A DNA stretch of 64,000 nucleotides from Adineta ricciae (GCA_905250025.1 CAJNOJ010000329.1:1-64000); one strand, 5' to 3'; positions 35,301 to 47,651 are shown, counted from the first letter of the stretch. Made by a program: numbers and translations. The notes: a model not told the origin generated them from the letters alone.

Positions 35301-38056
35301 ATATAACACGACGGTTGTAAGAGTAAAATAGTTGAAAGTACCTAATACGGTCCAAGATGCTTCAACTTTTCCAACTTGACGATGTGACAAGATGGCATTT
35401 CCTGTTTTTAAAAGAACACTTTTCGCTTCTGTCAAACTTTCACAAGTACAGTTTGACAATTGATAGACTAAGTCTTTTTCCATATGAGCATTTTTTGCAA
35501 CATAAGAAAATAAATATTCTGCTGATGCCCATGGGTCAGTAATAACTTGAATATCATGATTACATCGAAATGTTTTCAAAAGGTTCATATTATAGGGAAT
35601 AATGCGCCGTGACTATAATGCATAGAAATTGAATAAGATGTGAAGACAAAAGTATATACCTCTTCAGTTAATCGCTTTATAATTATATCTCTATCGCCTC
35701 TTGTTAATATACGAGCTTCTTTGTAACTGCGGAAATGAGTCACCATAGATAATTGACAAGGACTTCCAAAACGGCAGCCTAACCGTTCAAAAAATTCCTT
35801 TTTATCTTTCAATATTTGTAGAAGATCTGGATCTTTATTTGGATCAACTTGTTGATATATTTCGTTTTCATGTAAATAATTTTTATTTACATCTTTGAGT
35901 TGATTTGCTTTGGTTGATTTTGGCTCTTGTTGATCTTTAAATTTTCGCCCACGACGAATACGAACTTTTATATTCCCTATTATCGACAGTAGTCATATTA
36001 GTTTTTTGGACGTACAATGCATAATTACTAAACCTGGTGCACATGTAAATGTATGAAAATGCCACTGTTTCTTTTTTACAAGTACATGACCTTCAGGGTC
36101 TGTTTGTTTATCAGGCAAAGCTGTACTGAGAAATTTATCAATAAAATCAATAATGCTTTGACGCCCTTCGGCTGTATCTATAGATGGAAAATTTTCGAGC
36201 CAGAGCAGAGTATGTAAATGCGGCAGACCACCTCGTTGAAATTCAATTTTGAAAAAGTAATTCGTTACAATATAATCAATGAAAAATGGATGGTTTTTAT
36301 CGCTAACAAACTTTTCAAATGCTAACATTCGCCGATGACACATACGTGCTACAAGTGCACTATTCTCATTAACTAATTGTAAATAATCGTCATTCGAAAG
36401 ACTATCAATGGCATCATATTTTGGATTTTCCACATGACCGAAACGAACAGGATCAATATGCGTTAAAAATTCGACATCATCTTGCAAATTGATACTTAAA
36501 AAGATATTAGGTTTTGATAAGGTTGCATACATTGCACGTAGCATTTTTCTAGGTGTCGACCAGAATGCAGCTGTACCTCGTATTGCTCTTCCTATTGCTA
36601 AAATAGAGATAAATGTTTTTATTTTATTTTATATTGAAAATAGTTTTGTATAAAAAGGTGAGCGCATGCAGATGAAAGTCTCCATCACATGGACAGTTTG
36701 CTTACATGGATATATATTATAACATAAACGATCCTTTTTAAATTGTTGTTTGGCATGATAATTGACAGCCGTACATAAATCGTCTCGCTGTATTAAATTC
36801 ATAGCGCGGAATACCCAAATGGAATCGGATTGCCATCTTTTGTCAACAGACATTAATCGTAATTTAGAGTAATCACGAAGCTTTAATGGAATGTGTCTTT
36901 TCATGTCGAGTTCGCCGCCTTGACCTGTTGGATAAAGCCATGGAAATGTACATTCCTCCATACCGGGCTGAATATTCCATACAGGATTTTCACCAACTTT
37001 TAAAGTACGACTTCATAAAATATAAAACATGGCGTTGCGAATTCTTTTTTGTTTGATTCTTACCATGGTCCTAGAAAGTCTTCGTTTGAGTCTAGGATTA
37101 TTGGTGAAGACATTGTAGAATTATTGTAAGCATATGAATCAATAATTCTGATAGGAGCTAAGTCTTCTTTTCTACATTGAAACATCTCTTCAATGCTTCG
37201 TAATGGTAAAACTTGTTTATTGGTGTATGCAATATGGTTTTGAATCAGATATAGTATCGCATTGAGAATTTGAGTAGCACTGACAGAATAACGTACTGTT
37301 GATCTGATTTCATTATGTTTTTCTGAGGGTTTTTGTTGAATGACAGCCATAAATTCATAACATTTTGGGAATGGTAGAAGATCACCTATGTTATCAAGGG
37401 CATCAGTTTGACAGTGTACTACTTGACCTTTCATTGATGATGAACGACCACGTATTATGAGTATACTCATATAACAATGCATTAATGCAACGGCACGTTG
37501 TTCAAGGAACCCAAGTTTTAAACATTCAGGTACAAGAGGGATTTGTATATTATTTTGTATACGAGAATGCGGACAGAATGGAATATTTTCTTTTGGGCTG
37601 AAATCATAACAAGACAAACAAATTATCTCACCAACGATGCAATCATGATAGCTTTCATGTTGTTTTTTCGCTAATTTCATATGACACATTGGATGTTCAG
37701 ACATGCAACATATGCAAGAAGACCATATTTGACGGATTTCATATAAATACCTAACATTGGTATTCAATATTGACAACAATATATTTCATGAATTTATCAC
37801 ACCTTTCACTAAGAAAATCGTGTACAATACGTTCATCTTGTATTTCTTCATTGAATTCTTCTTCACAGCTGATTAAGCGAAAAGAACGGTCATTTTCTAC
37901 AATTTGATTTTTTCTTATTTGGCGTGATGGTTTTTTCTGATTTGCTAGTTTTGAATTATTTTTGCGAATTTTAGATGGCTTTTTGTTACGGTTTGGGCGT
38001 CTTTTACGAGATGGCCTTGATCCCCATTTTGAACTGTTAGGTCGTAATCTAGCCAT
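31668..38056 (-). CDS. Helentron transposase: zinc fingers, HUH Rep, PIF1 helicase and C-terminal Josephin domain, multi-exon
   Basis: Start ATG 38056 (MARLRPNSSKWGSRPSRKRR, a basic leader). A Cys/His cluster (CICCMSEHPMC, about 37700) follows after a 50-bp intron. The Rep HUH motif is PHLH at 36212-36220 ('RGGLPHLHTLLW'), and the paired Tyr motif is AEYLFSYVAKN near 35500-35516. The PIF1 helicase has Walker A GLAGSGKS at about 34216-34236, Walker B 'IIIDEIS' at about 33905, 'FGDLAQCEP' near 33775 and 'ITVHRSQ' near 32800. A 52-bp intron then joins helicase exon 'AYDRKSFK' to 'VSKSALNEMIRL'. After another intron the frame runs into a Josephin domain: QESLYC with Cys at 32256-32258, His in YHYYCL, and Asp in FFKLDS where ataxin-3-like enzymes have Asn. 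Most exon joins are short GT/AG introns. I did not verify every one. The fusion to Josephin is inferred from continuous splicing. Confidence 0.7.
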
Positions 38057-38353
38057 GAAAGATAATTAATGTGTGGATTCAATATTTCATGTGTAACAAT
38101 TCTTATATTATGTGTACTGAATTTATGCAATTCTTGGTTTAATTTTTAATAGAGTTCTACGATAACCACACGTTATTCAGCCTTTTTTTTATTGTTTTCA
38201 GAATGCAATTTGAGACAAATATTGTCGATATGTTTTCCAAACGAAATTAAATAGAATACAAGCGCTTTCTGAACGAATTATTAAATCATAAAACAGTTTT
38301 TTTCCATTCATTTTGATTTTGCATTTATTCGACAATCGAAGAAGTTTATTAAC
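38057..38353. promoter_or_regulatory. divergent region between transposase and basic-protein ORF
   Basis: 297 bp with no ORF of note, well conserved in copy B (45501-45805). A bidirectional promoter is inferred from arrangement only. Confidence 0.3.
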
Positions 38354-38730
38354 TATGAAGAAAACGCAGAATAGGCAGTCATTTTTAATTGCACATGCGC
38401 GTAGAATGCGGCAATTTCGGAAGAGACAACAACGGGAAAATGTTAAAGAATACCGACGGCGATTGAATGAAGAAAAAAGGAAGTATCGTTTACGAATTCG
38501 TACAGAAATATTATCAAATGCTGCAACATCCACAAGAACTCAATCAATACTTAAAACACGTACAAAGACCAAGCAACGTGTACGTCGTTTTTGATTAAAC
38601 GAAGCACATGATCAAAAAGTTTTACGAAGAGAAAAAGATCGTCTTTATCAAAAATTAAAACGGCGACAGAAACGGTCAATTAACACGGTTGACGATCAAT
38701 TCAATATCGTCAATATCTGTCCGTAGTCGA
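38354..38730 (+). pseudogene. small highly basic coiled-coil protein of the Helentron, copy A
   Basis: ATG 38354 opens an 80-codon frame very rich in Arg/Lys (ARRMRQFRKRQQRENVKEYR), like a bZIP basic region or a nucleic-acid-binding helix. A TGA ends it at about 38592-38594. The same frame then continues open to a TAG at about 38729 (RREKDRLYQKLKRRQKRS). In copy B the TGA position is CGA, so the ancestral protein was longer, about 124 residues. It could still make the short form here. Role unknown. Its divergent position beside the transposase suggests an accessory DNA-binding protein. Confidence 0.45.
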
Positions 38731-39061
38731 ATTGTGTGAATGAAGGTCCAGAAATAGTAGTGTTTCTCAATTTGCAGTCGGATGTGAACCATAAATATGT
38801 TTAAATTCAATTTTTCCACAACATTTATCTGATTTCATAATTGTGGAGTAAAGGCAAACGATATCTTGCTTATGTTTATTGCTCTGTGAGGGCGAAGAGC
38901 GTCTTTCTGATGTTGTGAGAGTGTATAAGGTGTAATTGAGTTTGTTTGTAACGTTTGTGATGGGATTTTCAGAACGTCTGTAACGTCTGTGGGAAAGGGG
39001 GTGGGTCCAAATTTCTGCCACTACACACTTCAACACTCTCTTTCAGATAGTGTTTCACAAA
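38731..39061 (-). repeat. Helentron 5' terminal region, copy A
   Basis: About 300 bp shared with copy B (46150-46495), ending in the motif gtccaaatttctgcc...ctttcagatagtgtttcacaa. A G-rich patch (gggaaagggggtggg, about 38992-39006) lies just inside. Downstream sequence differs in all three copies, which fixes the element edge at about 39059-39063. Confidence 0.7.
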
Positions 39062-39599
39062 AAATTATTAGAATTATCTGATAGCAAGACAGAGCATTTA
39101 CCTGGTCTATTACGTTTTGTACCAGGTATGCCTGTCATTTTAATGCAAAATATTGCTACTGAATTGGGCCTTATCAATGGTATTAATGGAATATTTCGAC
39201 AATTAGTATATCATGAAGATTCGGTAACAACAGGAAATTTATCAGAAATGTTCCCGAACAATACACAATATATGCATTAATTGAGATTGTTAAATCGAAG
39301 ATAGAATGCAAACTTCAAGATCTCCAACCAAAACTTATACCAATTCCACTTATAGAACAAACATTTCAAGTTGACGTTGCTGATCTTATTCCAAAAGATA
39401 AGAAACCAAAATCAAATCAAAAGACAATTCTATCAATTAAACGATCTGCATTACCACTTGTACCTGCTTATTGTATTACAACACATAAAAGTCAAGGTCA
39501 AACATTGAGCAAAGTGGTTATTGATTTAAAATTACCAAATGAAACTGATGATATTGCAGCAGTCTACGTACCACTATCTCGTGTAAAACGTTTGGCCGA
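39062..39599 (+). pseudogene. C-terminal fragment of another PIF1-type helicase
   Basis: 39062-39280 reads 'LPGLLRFVPGMPVILMQN' and 'LGLINGINGIF', the region after motif III in PIF1 helicases. After a frameshift near 39270 the next frame continues 'LIEIVKSKIECKLQDLQPKL' to 'AYCITTHKSQGQTLSKVVID', with the motif V/VI THKSQGQT at about 39480-39510. It is on the opposite strand from the Helentron helicase and not closely similar to it (THKSQGQT against VHRSQCMT), so it comes from a different element family. It is cut at the n at 39600. Confidence 0.65.
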
Positions 39600-39600
39600 N

Positions 39601-42600
39601 TCAGTTACAAGTACAGATTCTTGATGAGAATATATTTGTTCAAAGTTTGCTAGGTTTTGAGCCACTTCTTTTAAATATGTGTCACTGAATAGATCTAATC
39701 TTTGTGATACTGCACGAAGCACATGGCGTCCACAATAAAGACTCTCTTGTTTTTCACAAATAATAATATCTTCAGGCTTTTTGAAAGATGTAGTCGTAGA
39801 GAATGTTGAAGTTTCATATTTCGGACATTTAGAATCGATTTTAATTAATGTTGTTGCACTAGTTTTTACTGATACTATGGATGATGTTTCAGCTTTGTGA
39901 AATGAACGAGAAAGACACCAATCGACATATCTCTATAGAAATCTATAGAATTTCGACAAATAAGAAGAAAACTTATTAAACCTCAGATCGTAAATAATGT
40001 TCGATTTTTATGGGATATTTTTGCTCAATTTTTCAAGGCGTATCATTTCATTAAGTGCAGATTTAGATACCTAGACGATTCATAGATGTTCAGTAAGTTC
40101 TAGTGGAAATATAATTTACTTTGAGAGATTTTCGATTGTATGCTAAGATAATAATATCAGTTAATTTTCTCGTGCGACTCAAAATTGATAGAACATTCCT
40201 GACTTCCAGTTTTTCCCGGTTAGATCGACAACTAGCTTATTATAGGTCATGCATTGTGAACGATGAATTGTTATTGCATAACCAAGACTAAGTGGAAGTT
40301 GTCTTCTTGTCATCCAAATTCCATTTCTATCTTTAAAACTGACCTCCTCTGTTAGCATTTTGTAAATAGAATCATTTTCTAATTCTTTTCAGAAAAACAG
40401 TTAGGTTTAAATGAATTTAATGTTTGATTTTATGTTACCGAGTTCTACGTATTTCGGCAATGTAACAGTAATTGCTCTATCCAGATTTGTAAATACACAT
40501 GTATTTGATATTGGTAATACGATTTCTTGCCTATCTTCCTAGACGATATCTTTTACAATTGCTTCGGTACCGTTTACCATTTGCTCATCAAAATCAATAT
40601 TTCGCCTACAAATGACTCGTGCACCAATACAAAGTGGAAGTTGTCGGAACATTGATCCACATTCACTTTCATCATCTGATGGTTTCAATTGAATTCGACA
40701 TTCTTTTTTGCTTGCATGAATGGGATTAAAAAAGGATGTTCTAGCCATACCAATTTTCTAAATAAATTAGCTCACAGGTAATATTTTATCTAATTTGCTA
40801 ACTAACGTCGACTGATTGGATTATCCAAATAGGTTTTTTCAATTTCATCGAATTCCGTTCGTTTGGTTTAGATCGTACGCTAGATGCATATATCGCATCA
40901 ATGAACTCCGAAGAGTGCAACTCTTCCAATCGATTTTTGTAATAGATTACATTATCTTCTTTTCGTATACTTCTAGATTTAATGGTCGCTTCATCTTGTT
41001 CAGTATTTTGACCTGAACATTTTATGGGACATGCATTATTTAAATGAAGAGAACAATCAAGTTACCTAATCTTATTCGACATAGAATCTCAAAAGATTTT
41101 CGATCTTCTCCTTGTCGCATATTAACATTGAAATTAATTGGTCTAAATAGATCAGCCCAAAGGGGAAAAGTTTCAGTAGATAGTCGCCAGAAAATTTGTT
41201 TAGCAGCAACTGGTTCACATTAAGCCATATCGCCAAATGATAATATTGGAGTGTTTCCAAAGTACGTATCGCTTTCATCCGATACTCGAAATATTTCATT
41301 TAGACGTTTGTTGACTTTTTGAAAAAGATTATATGAAACAAGAGAGATTTCATCAATGATTATCAAAATTAAATCACCAAGTCTATTTCGATGTGAATGC
41401 ATCTTAAATGATGGTGCATTGTTCGGTGTTGTTCTATTATCAGGACGCTAATAACAAGTCATACAGTTACTTTGAAGTTCGAAATAGATTTGGAAAGTTT
41501 ACCGTGCCTAGAGCAGTATGAATAGTCCATCCATAAATATTTAGAGCAGCTTTTCCAGTATGAGCGATCTTTAGCAACCCTTTTCTTCTTCTTCTTGGAC
41601 GATTTCGAATAGCTGATTCACTTATGCAAAAATCAGTTAGCATTTGTTCAATGATACTGATTGCATAAGATTTTCCGGAACCAGCTAAAACCATTCACGA
41701 CGGTATGAAATGGAAGTGATTTAGATATATTAGGAACTCGAAGCTTCCTCTGTTCATATTGCATAGTTGCAGCCAGATATTGTTTTAAGAAATTAGCAAG
41801 AAAGCGTTGTTGACCATTCGCTGATGCTAATAATTCTTGTATTCGTATGCATGGAAGATTGATTTTTACGTCTTGATTGCTATATAAGTCGTCGTCATTC
41901 TCATTGTTGATACTTTCTCGTGTAGCATTTTTGTTCAAATCTTTTTTATAAAGTTCAGTATTTGCAATAGAAGTATGTGTAGTATTTTCATTGATATCAT
42001 CTTCTGATTCTTCATCATCACTCTTGTAAATATAAATGATGTTTTTGGTTGAATAAAAAAGTCATGATTATTTAAATCGCATAGAAGTTCGAGTGCGTTA
42101 AGCATTTGGACTTGATAGGCTCCCGGTAATTTACCGAATTGTTCAGTTAACTTAGTTCGATATTTCAATAAGACTTGATGAATAGCTTTTACATCGTTTT
42201 CTACGAAAAGGTTATGTAACGTTGATATGGAACTCTCGTCTACAATTTCAAAATGTACCTAGTTTGTTATTGAGAAATTCTTGAACTGGCTCCCGATAAG
42301 AAATTCCAATGCAAAGAATAGAATACATAGCTAACATAGAATTATCATATCTGCAAGTAAAGCTAGCACAAGTTGGCTCTTTGTGTTTGAATTAATACTG
42401 TTCCACATGAAAGAACAATACGAGGCAGTAAAGCAGAAGTTTTAAGTGGAGGTGGTTGTTCGAAATTATTACGCCAAAGAGGATTTGGTACAAGTGGTTC
42501 TTGTAAAGCGTCCTGTACTTTAGGTGATGAATATCGATCATAATCAAACCAAGTTAAAAATTCAAGTAACGTCATTGATCTATAACTGATGGAGTAGATG

Positions 42601-45496
42601 GTCGCTTTACATATTTGTGCGTTAAAGATTCAATAAAATCATCTGTACTATTAATTTCAATTCTTCCTCGTTTGAAAATTCTTTCCTCCTCCCAAGGCAA
42701 GGAAATGTACAAACTTTTGTATCTCATTGAGGAATGATATAGTGGGATTCCTGGAATATAGCACGAAGGTTGTAAAAGTAAAATAGTTGAAAGTACCTAA
42801 TACGGTCCAAGATGCTTCAACTTTTCCAACTTGACGATGTGACAATATGGCATTTCCTGTTTTTAAAAGAACTTTTTTAGCTTCTGTCAAAATTTCACAA
42901 GTACAGTTTGACAATTGATAGACTAAGTCTTTTTCCATCTGAGCATTCTTTGCAACGTAAGATAATAAATATTCTGCTGATTCCCATGGGTCAGTAATAA
43001 CTTGAATATAATGATTACATCGAAATGTTTTCAAAAGGTTCATATTATAGGGAATAATTCGACGTGACTATAATGCGTAGAAATTGAATAAGAAGTGAAA
43101 ACGAAAGTATATACTTCTTCAGTTAATCGCTATATAACTATATATCTATCGCCTCTTGTTAATATACGAGCTTATTTGTAACTACGGAAATGAGTTCCCG
43201 TAGCTAATTCACAAGGACTTCCAAAACGACAAGCTAATCGTTCAAAAAATTCATTTTTATCTTTCAATAATTGTAGAAGACCTGGATCTTTGTTTGGATC
43301 AACTTGTTCGTATACTTCATTTTCGTGTAAATAATTTTTATTCATATCTTTGAGTTGATTTCCTTCGGTTGATTTTGCTTCTTGTTCATCTTTAAATTTT
43401 CGTCCACGATGAATACGAACTTTTATATTCTCTATTATTGGTAGTAATCATATTAGATTTTACACGTAAAATGCATAATTACTAAACCTGGTGCACATGT
43501 AAATGTATGAAAATGCCATTATTTCTTTTTTACAAGTACATGGCGTTCAGGATCTGTTTCTTTATCTGGTAAAGCTGTACTAAGAAATTTATCAATAAAT
43601 TCAACAATGCTTTGACGTCCGTCGGGTGTGTCAACGGATGGAAAATTTTCGAGCCAGAGTAGAGTATGTAAATGCGGCAGACCACCTCGTTGAAATTCAA
43701 TTTTGAAAAAGTAATTTGTTACAATAGAATCAATGCAAAATGGATGATTTTTATCGCTAACAAATTTTTCAAATGCCAACGTTCGCCGATGACACATACG
43801 TGCTACAAATGCACTATTCTCATTAACTAATTGTAAATAATCGTCATTCGAAAGACTATCAATGGCATCATATTTTGGATTTTCGACATGACCGAAACGA
43901 ACACGATCAATATGCGTTAAAAATTCGACATCACCTTGCAAATTGATATTTAAAAAGATATTAGGCTTTGATAAGGTTGCATACATTGCACGTAGCATTT
44001 TTCTAGGTGTCGACCAGAATGCAGCTGTACCTCGTATTGCTCTTCCTATTGCTAAAATAGAGATAAATGCTTTTATTTTATTTGATATTGAAAATAGTTT
44101 TGTATAAAAAGGTGAGCGGATGGAGGTTGAAAGTCTACATCACATGAACAGTTTCCTTACATGGATATATATTATAACATAAACGTTCGTTTTTAAATTG
44201 TTGTTTGGCATGATAATTGACAACCGTACATAAATCGTCTCGCTGTATTAAATTCATAGCGCGGAATACCCAAATGGAATCGGATTGCCATCTTTTGTCA
44301 ACAGACATTAATCGTAATTTATAATAATCACGAAGCTTTAATGGAATGGGTCTTTTCATGTCAAGTTCGCCACCTTGACCTGTTGAATAAAGCCATGGAA
44401 ATGTACATTCTTCCATACCGGGTTGAATATTTCACACAGGGTTTTCATCAACTTTTAAAGTACGACTTCATAAAATATAAAACACGTTGTTGCGAATTTC
44501 TTTTGTTTGATTCTTACCATGGCCATAGAAAATCTTCTTTTGAGTCTAGGATTATTGGTGAAGATGTTGTGGAATTATTATAAGCATATGAATCAATAAT
44601 TTTGATAGGAGCTAAATCTTCTTTTCTACATTGAAATATTTCTTCAATACTTCGTAATGGTAAAACTCGTTTATTGCTGTATCCAATATGATTTTGAATC
44701 AGATATATTATCGCATTGAGAATTTGAGTAGCACTGACAGAATAACGTACTATTGATCTGATTTCATTGTGTTTTTCTGAGGGCTTTTGTTGAATGACAG
44801 CCATAAATTCACAACATTTTGGGAATGGTAAAAGATCAGCTATGTTATCAAGGGCATCAATTTGACAGTGTTCTACTTGACCTTTCATTGGTGATGAACG
44901 GTCACGTATTATGAGTATACTCATGTAACAATGCATTAATGCAACAGCACATTGTTCAAGGAAGCCAAGTTTTAAACATTCAGGTACAAGGGAGATTTGC
45001 ATATTATTTTGTATAGGAGAATGCGGACAGAATGGAATATTTTCTTTTGAGCTGAAATCATAACAAGACAAACAAATTATCTCACCAACGATGCAATCAT
45101 GATGGCATTCATGTTGTTTTTTCGCTAATTTCATGTTACACAGTGGATGTTCAGACATGCAACATATGCAAGAAGACCATATTTGACGAACTTCATATAA
45201 ATACCTAACATTGGTATTCAATATTGACAACAATATATTTCATGAATTTATCACACCTTTCGCTAAGAAAATCGTGCACAATACGTTCATCTTGTATTTC
45301 TTCATTGAATTCTTCTTCACAGCTGATTAAGCGAAGAAAACCCTCATTTTGTACAATGTTTGTTTCTTATTTGGCGTGATGGTTTTTTCCGATTTGCTAG
45401 TTTTGAATTATTTTTGCGAATTTTAGATGGCTTTTTGTTACGGTTTGGGCGTCTTTTACGAGATGGTCTTGATCCCTATTTTGAACTGTTAGGTCG
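39601..45496 (-). pseudogene. Helentron transposase copy B, broken
   Basis: The start codon is lost (ATA where copy A has ATG, about 45494-45496). A stop falls inside the helicase motif 'FGDMA*CEP' near 41222. A 1-base insertion follows Walker A at about 41690, so GSGKS is in one frame and the preceding part in another. Several other exon frames are shifted. The HUH, Tyr and Walker motifs remain recognisable. It cannot give a full-length protein. Confidence 0.8.
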
Positions 45497-45805
45497 TAAT
45501 CTAGCTATGAAAGATAATTAATGTTTGGATTCAATATTTCATGTGTAACAATTCTTATATTGTGTGTACTGAATTTATGTAATTCTTGATTTAATTTTTA
45601 ATAGATTTCTACGATAACCATATGTTATTCAGCCTTTTTTTTATTGTTTTCAGAATGCAATTTGAGACAAATATCGTCGATCTGTTTTCCAAATGAAATT
45701 AAATAGAATATAAGCGCTTTCTGAACGAATTATTAGATCATAAAACAGTTTTTTTCATTCATTTTGATTTTGGCTTTATTCGACAATCGAAGAAGTTTAT
45801 TAACT

Positions 45806-46133
45806 ATGAAGAAAACTCAGAATAGGTAGTCATTTTTAATTGCACATGCGCGTAGAATGCGACAATCTCGGAAAAGACAAGAACAGGAAAATGTTAAAGA
45901 ATACCGAAGGCGATTGAAGGAAGAAAAAAGAAAGTATCGTTTACGAATTCGTACAGAAATCTTATCAAATGCTGTAACATCCACAAGAACTCAATCAATA
46001 CTTAAAAAACACGCACAAAGATCAAGCAGCGTGTACGTCGTTTTCGATTATATGAATCACATGATCAAAAGTTTTACGAAGAGAAAAAGATCGTCTTTAC
46101 CAAAAATTAAAACGGCGACAGAAACGGTCAATT
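45806..46133 (+). pseudogene. small basic protein of the Helentron, copy B
   Basis: Duplicate of 38354-38730. It has a TAG nine codons after the first ATG and a 1-base change later that shifts the tail. It keeps CGA at the position that is TGA in copy A. Confidence 0.6.
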
Positions 46134-46495
46134 AACACGGTTGACAATCAATTCAATATCGTCAATACCTGTCCGTAGTCGAATTGTGTGAATGAAGGTC
46201 CAGAAATAGTAGTTTTTCTCAATCTGCATTCGGATGTGAACCATAAATATGTTTAAGTTCAATTTTTCCACAACATTTATCTGATTTCATAATTGTGGAA
46301 TAAAGGCAAAGGATATCTTGCTTATGTTTATTGCTCTGTCAGGGCGAAGAGCGTCTTTCTGATGTTGTGAGAGTGTATAAGGTGTAATTGAGTTTGTTAG
46401 TAATGTCTGTGTGTGTGTGTGAGGGAGGGGGGGGGGGAGGGTCCAAATTTCTGCTCCTACACACTTCAACACTCTCTTTCAGATCGTGTTTCACA
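46134..46495 (-). repeat. Helentron 5' terminal region, copy B
   Basis: Same terminus as in copy A. A (TG)n run and a long G tract (about 46410-46440, potential G-quadruplex) replace the shorter G patch of copy A. Confidence 0.7.
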
Positions 46496-47385
46496 AAATG
46501 TTACTTTTGGATGCAACTGACCATCAATTACTTCAAAATTTCATTGATATTGAACCAAACAGGAGATATGTGAGCATATCAACTATAATATTTACTCTGA
46601 TAAAATCATATATCTTTCATTTGAATTTATTACAGATCACATGGGCAAGACATATACGAAAAGCAACAAAGGATAAACTGATAATAGAAGAAGATATGGC
46701 TTTCTTACAACATCGTCTTCTATCTACAACATTAAAATCAGCATCTAGTTTACTACATAAAATCATAAATAATATTAATACAAATATTCAAAAACTCAAT
46801 GATCCATCAACATGATACACATCAACTTATACTTTATCGAGTACAATGGAAACACTGATAGCTTTAAAGAAAAATGTTATTCAAAAAGAGCTTGAACAAA
46901 TCCAAACAACTATACAAAAAGAACAGAAAAAGTTTTTCATCCGAAACAAATATATGCAAACTACATCTCAATATCAGAAACGTGTGAATGCAGCTATCAA
47001 AAATCGTCGACAACACATGATTGAACGTGCAAATTATATGAAACAATTCCGTTTATCAGCATCATTCAATCTAACAGATCATCGACTATCAACGAACGAT
47101 TCGTATAAATAATTTCAAAACTCAAAATAAAACTGAACTTTCTTCAAAAAATACAGCTTATTTCATTGAATCCATTCAAAGCTCTAAGCCATTTTTTATA
47201 TTAAATTCAGATGAGCTTACGCCTTCTTACGTTTATTTTACTTTTAGAAACATGAATCAAATTGAGGAAATAACATCAATTAAAAAGAATTATTTCTCAA
47301 TCAAATTCTGTCCATCAAATAACAGTATTAATGTTTCACAAAACACAAATTCTTCAATTTGCAATCCTATGACATCATGAAACAG
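46496..47385 (+). pseudogene. fragment of a coiled-coil-rich gene of unknown family
   Basis: Coding-like sequence starts at the Helentron edge, so its 5' part is missing. A plausible 68-bp intron (gtgagc...ttacag, about 46569-46636) joins 'FIDIEPNRRY' to 'ITWARHIRKATKDK'. One TGA interrupts at about 46813-46815. The same frame then continues (METLIALKKNVIQKELEQIQ) to 47112. A frameshift there leads into a further open stretch 'NQIEEITSIKKNYFSIKFC' to about 47380. Long Gln/Lys/Glu-rich helices suggest a coiled coil. I do not recognise the family; a transposase tail is possible. Confidence 0.4.
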
Positions 47386-47511
47386 CCAACGCTTACATCC
47401 TCTTCCCTTTCACAAACAAACCCATTTCATCTGCCTTTTCACTCAATATCAGTAGTATAGTGAGTACACACTGTTTCACAATTTCCTCATCATTTAAATG
47501 AATTTTGATAT

Positions 47512-47629
47512 TTTGTTGTTATTTTAATGTTTTCGCATTGAACTAATGATAAGAAGCAAAATTTAGAGTTGAGCCACTTGAAAATGAACTCTAACAAGTT
47601 CGAAATCGATTATGGCAGCTTCTACTCAC
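47512..47629. repeat. direct repeat, left copy (about 118 bp)
   Basis: About 90% identical to 47962-48081 (shared core gaactctaacaagttcgaaa). The two copies flank the MITE-like element. Confidence 0.75.
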
Positions 47630-47651
47630 CACTGCTAACGGAATGGGTATC

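Larger units (their letters stand above)
25195..39061 (-). mobile_element. Helentron/Helitron2-like rolling-circle element, copy A (autonomous-looking, about 13.9 kb)
   Basis: Read on the minus strand the element starts at about 39061 (TTTTGTGAAACACTATCTGA) and ends at about 25195. The 3' end has a hairpin AATCCC-GAAA-GGGATT (25221-25206) followed by ATGCTGAAAGC and then host T's. TGTGAAACACGATC just inside the 3' end (25227-25240, plus strand) is the inverted complement of the 5' end, one mismatch in this copy. The inverted repeat is terminal at the 5' end and internal at the 3' end, which is the asymmetric terminal inverted repeat described for Helentrons/Helitron2. The junction is compatible with insertion between two T's. 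It encodes HUH Rep-PIF1 helicase-Josephin, RPA-like, OTU, nucleotidyltransferase-like, SGNH and a basic protein. The true partner of this 3' end could instead be the 5' end at 49511. Confidence 0.7.
39601..46495 (-). mobile_element. Helentron copy B, truncated (lacks the 3' half)
   Basis: Aligns with 32127-39059 of copy A at roughly 93-95% identity by eye. It begins abruptly inside the Josephin domain at the n (39600), so the rest of Josephin, SGNH, nucleotidyltransferase, OTU, RPA and the 3' terminus are missing. It ends with the same 5' terminus (GATCGTGTTTCACA, 46482-46495). Confidence 0.8.

Noticed and set aside
38198-38533. 111-aa minus-strand ORF opposite the basic protein
   Set aside because: Antisense of the Arg-rich ORF; not preserved as such in copy B.
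46287-46573. ORFs reading through the G-rich patch (poly-Gly or Pro/His-rich)
   Set aside because: Low-complexity translation of a TG/G microsatellite at the Helentron end.
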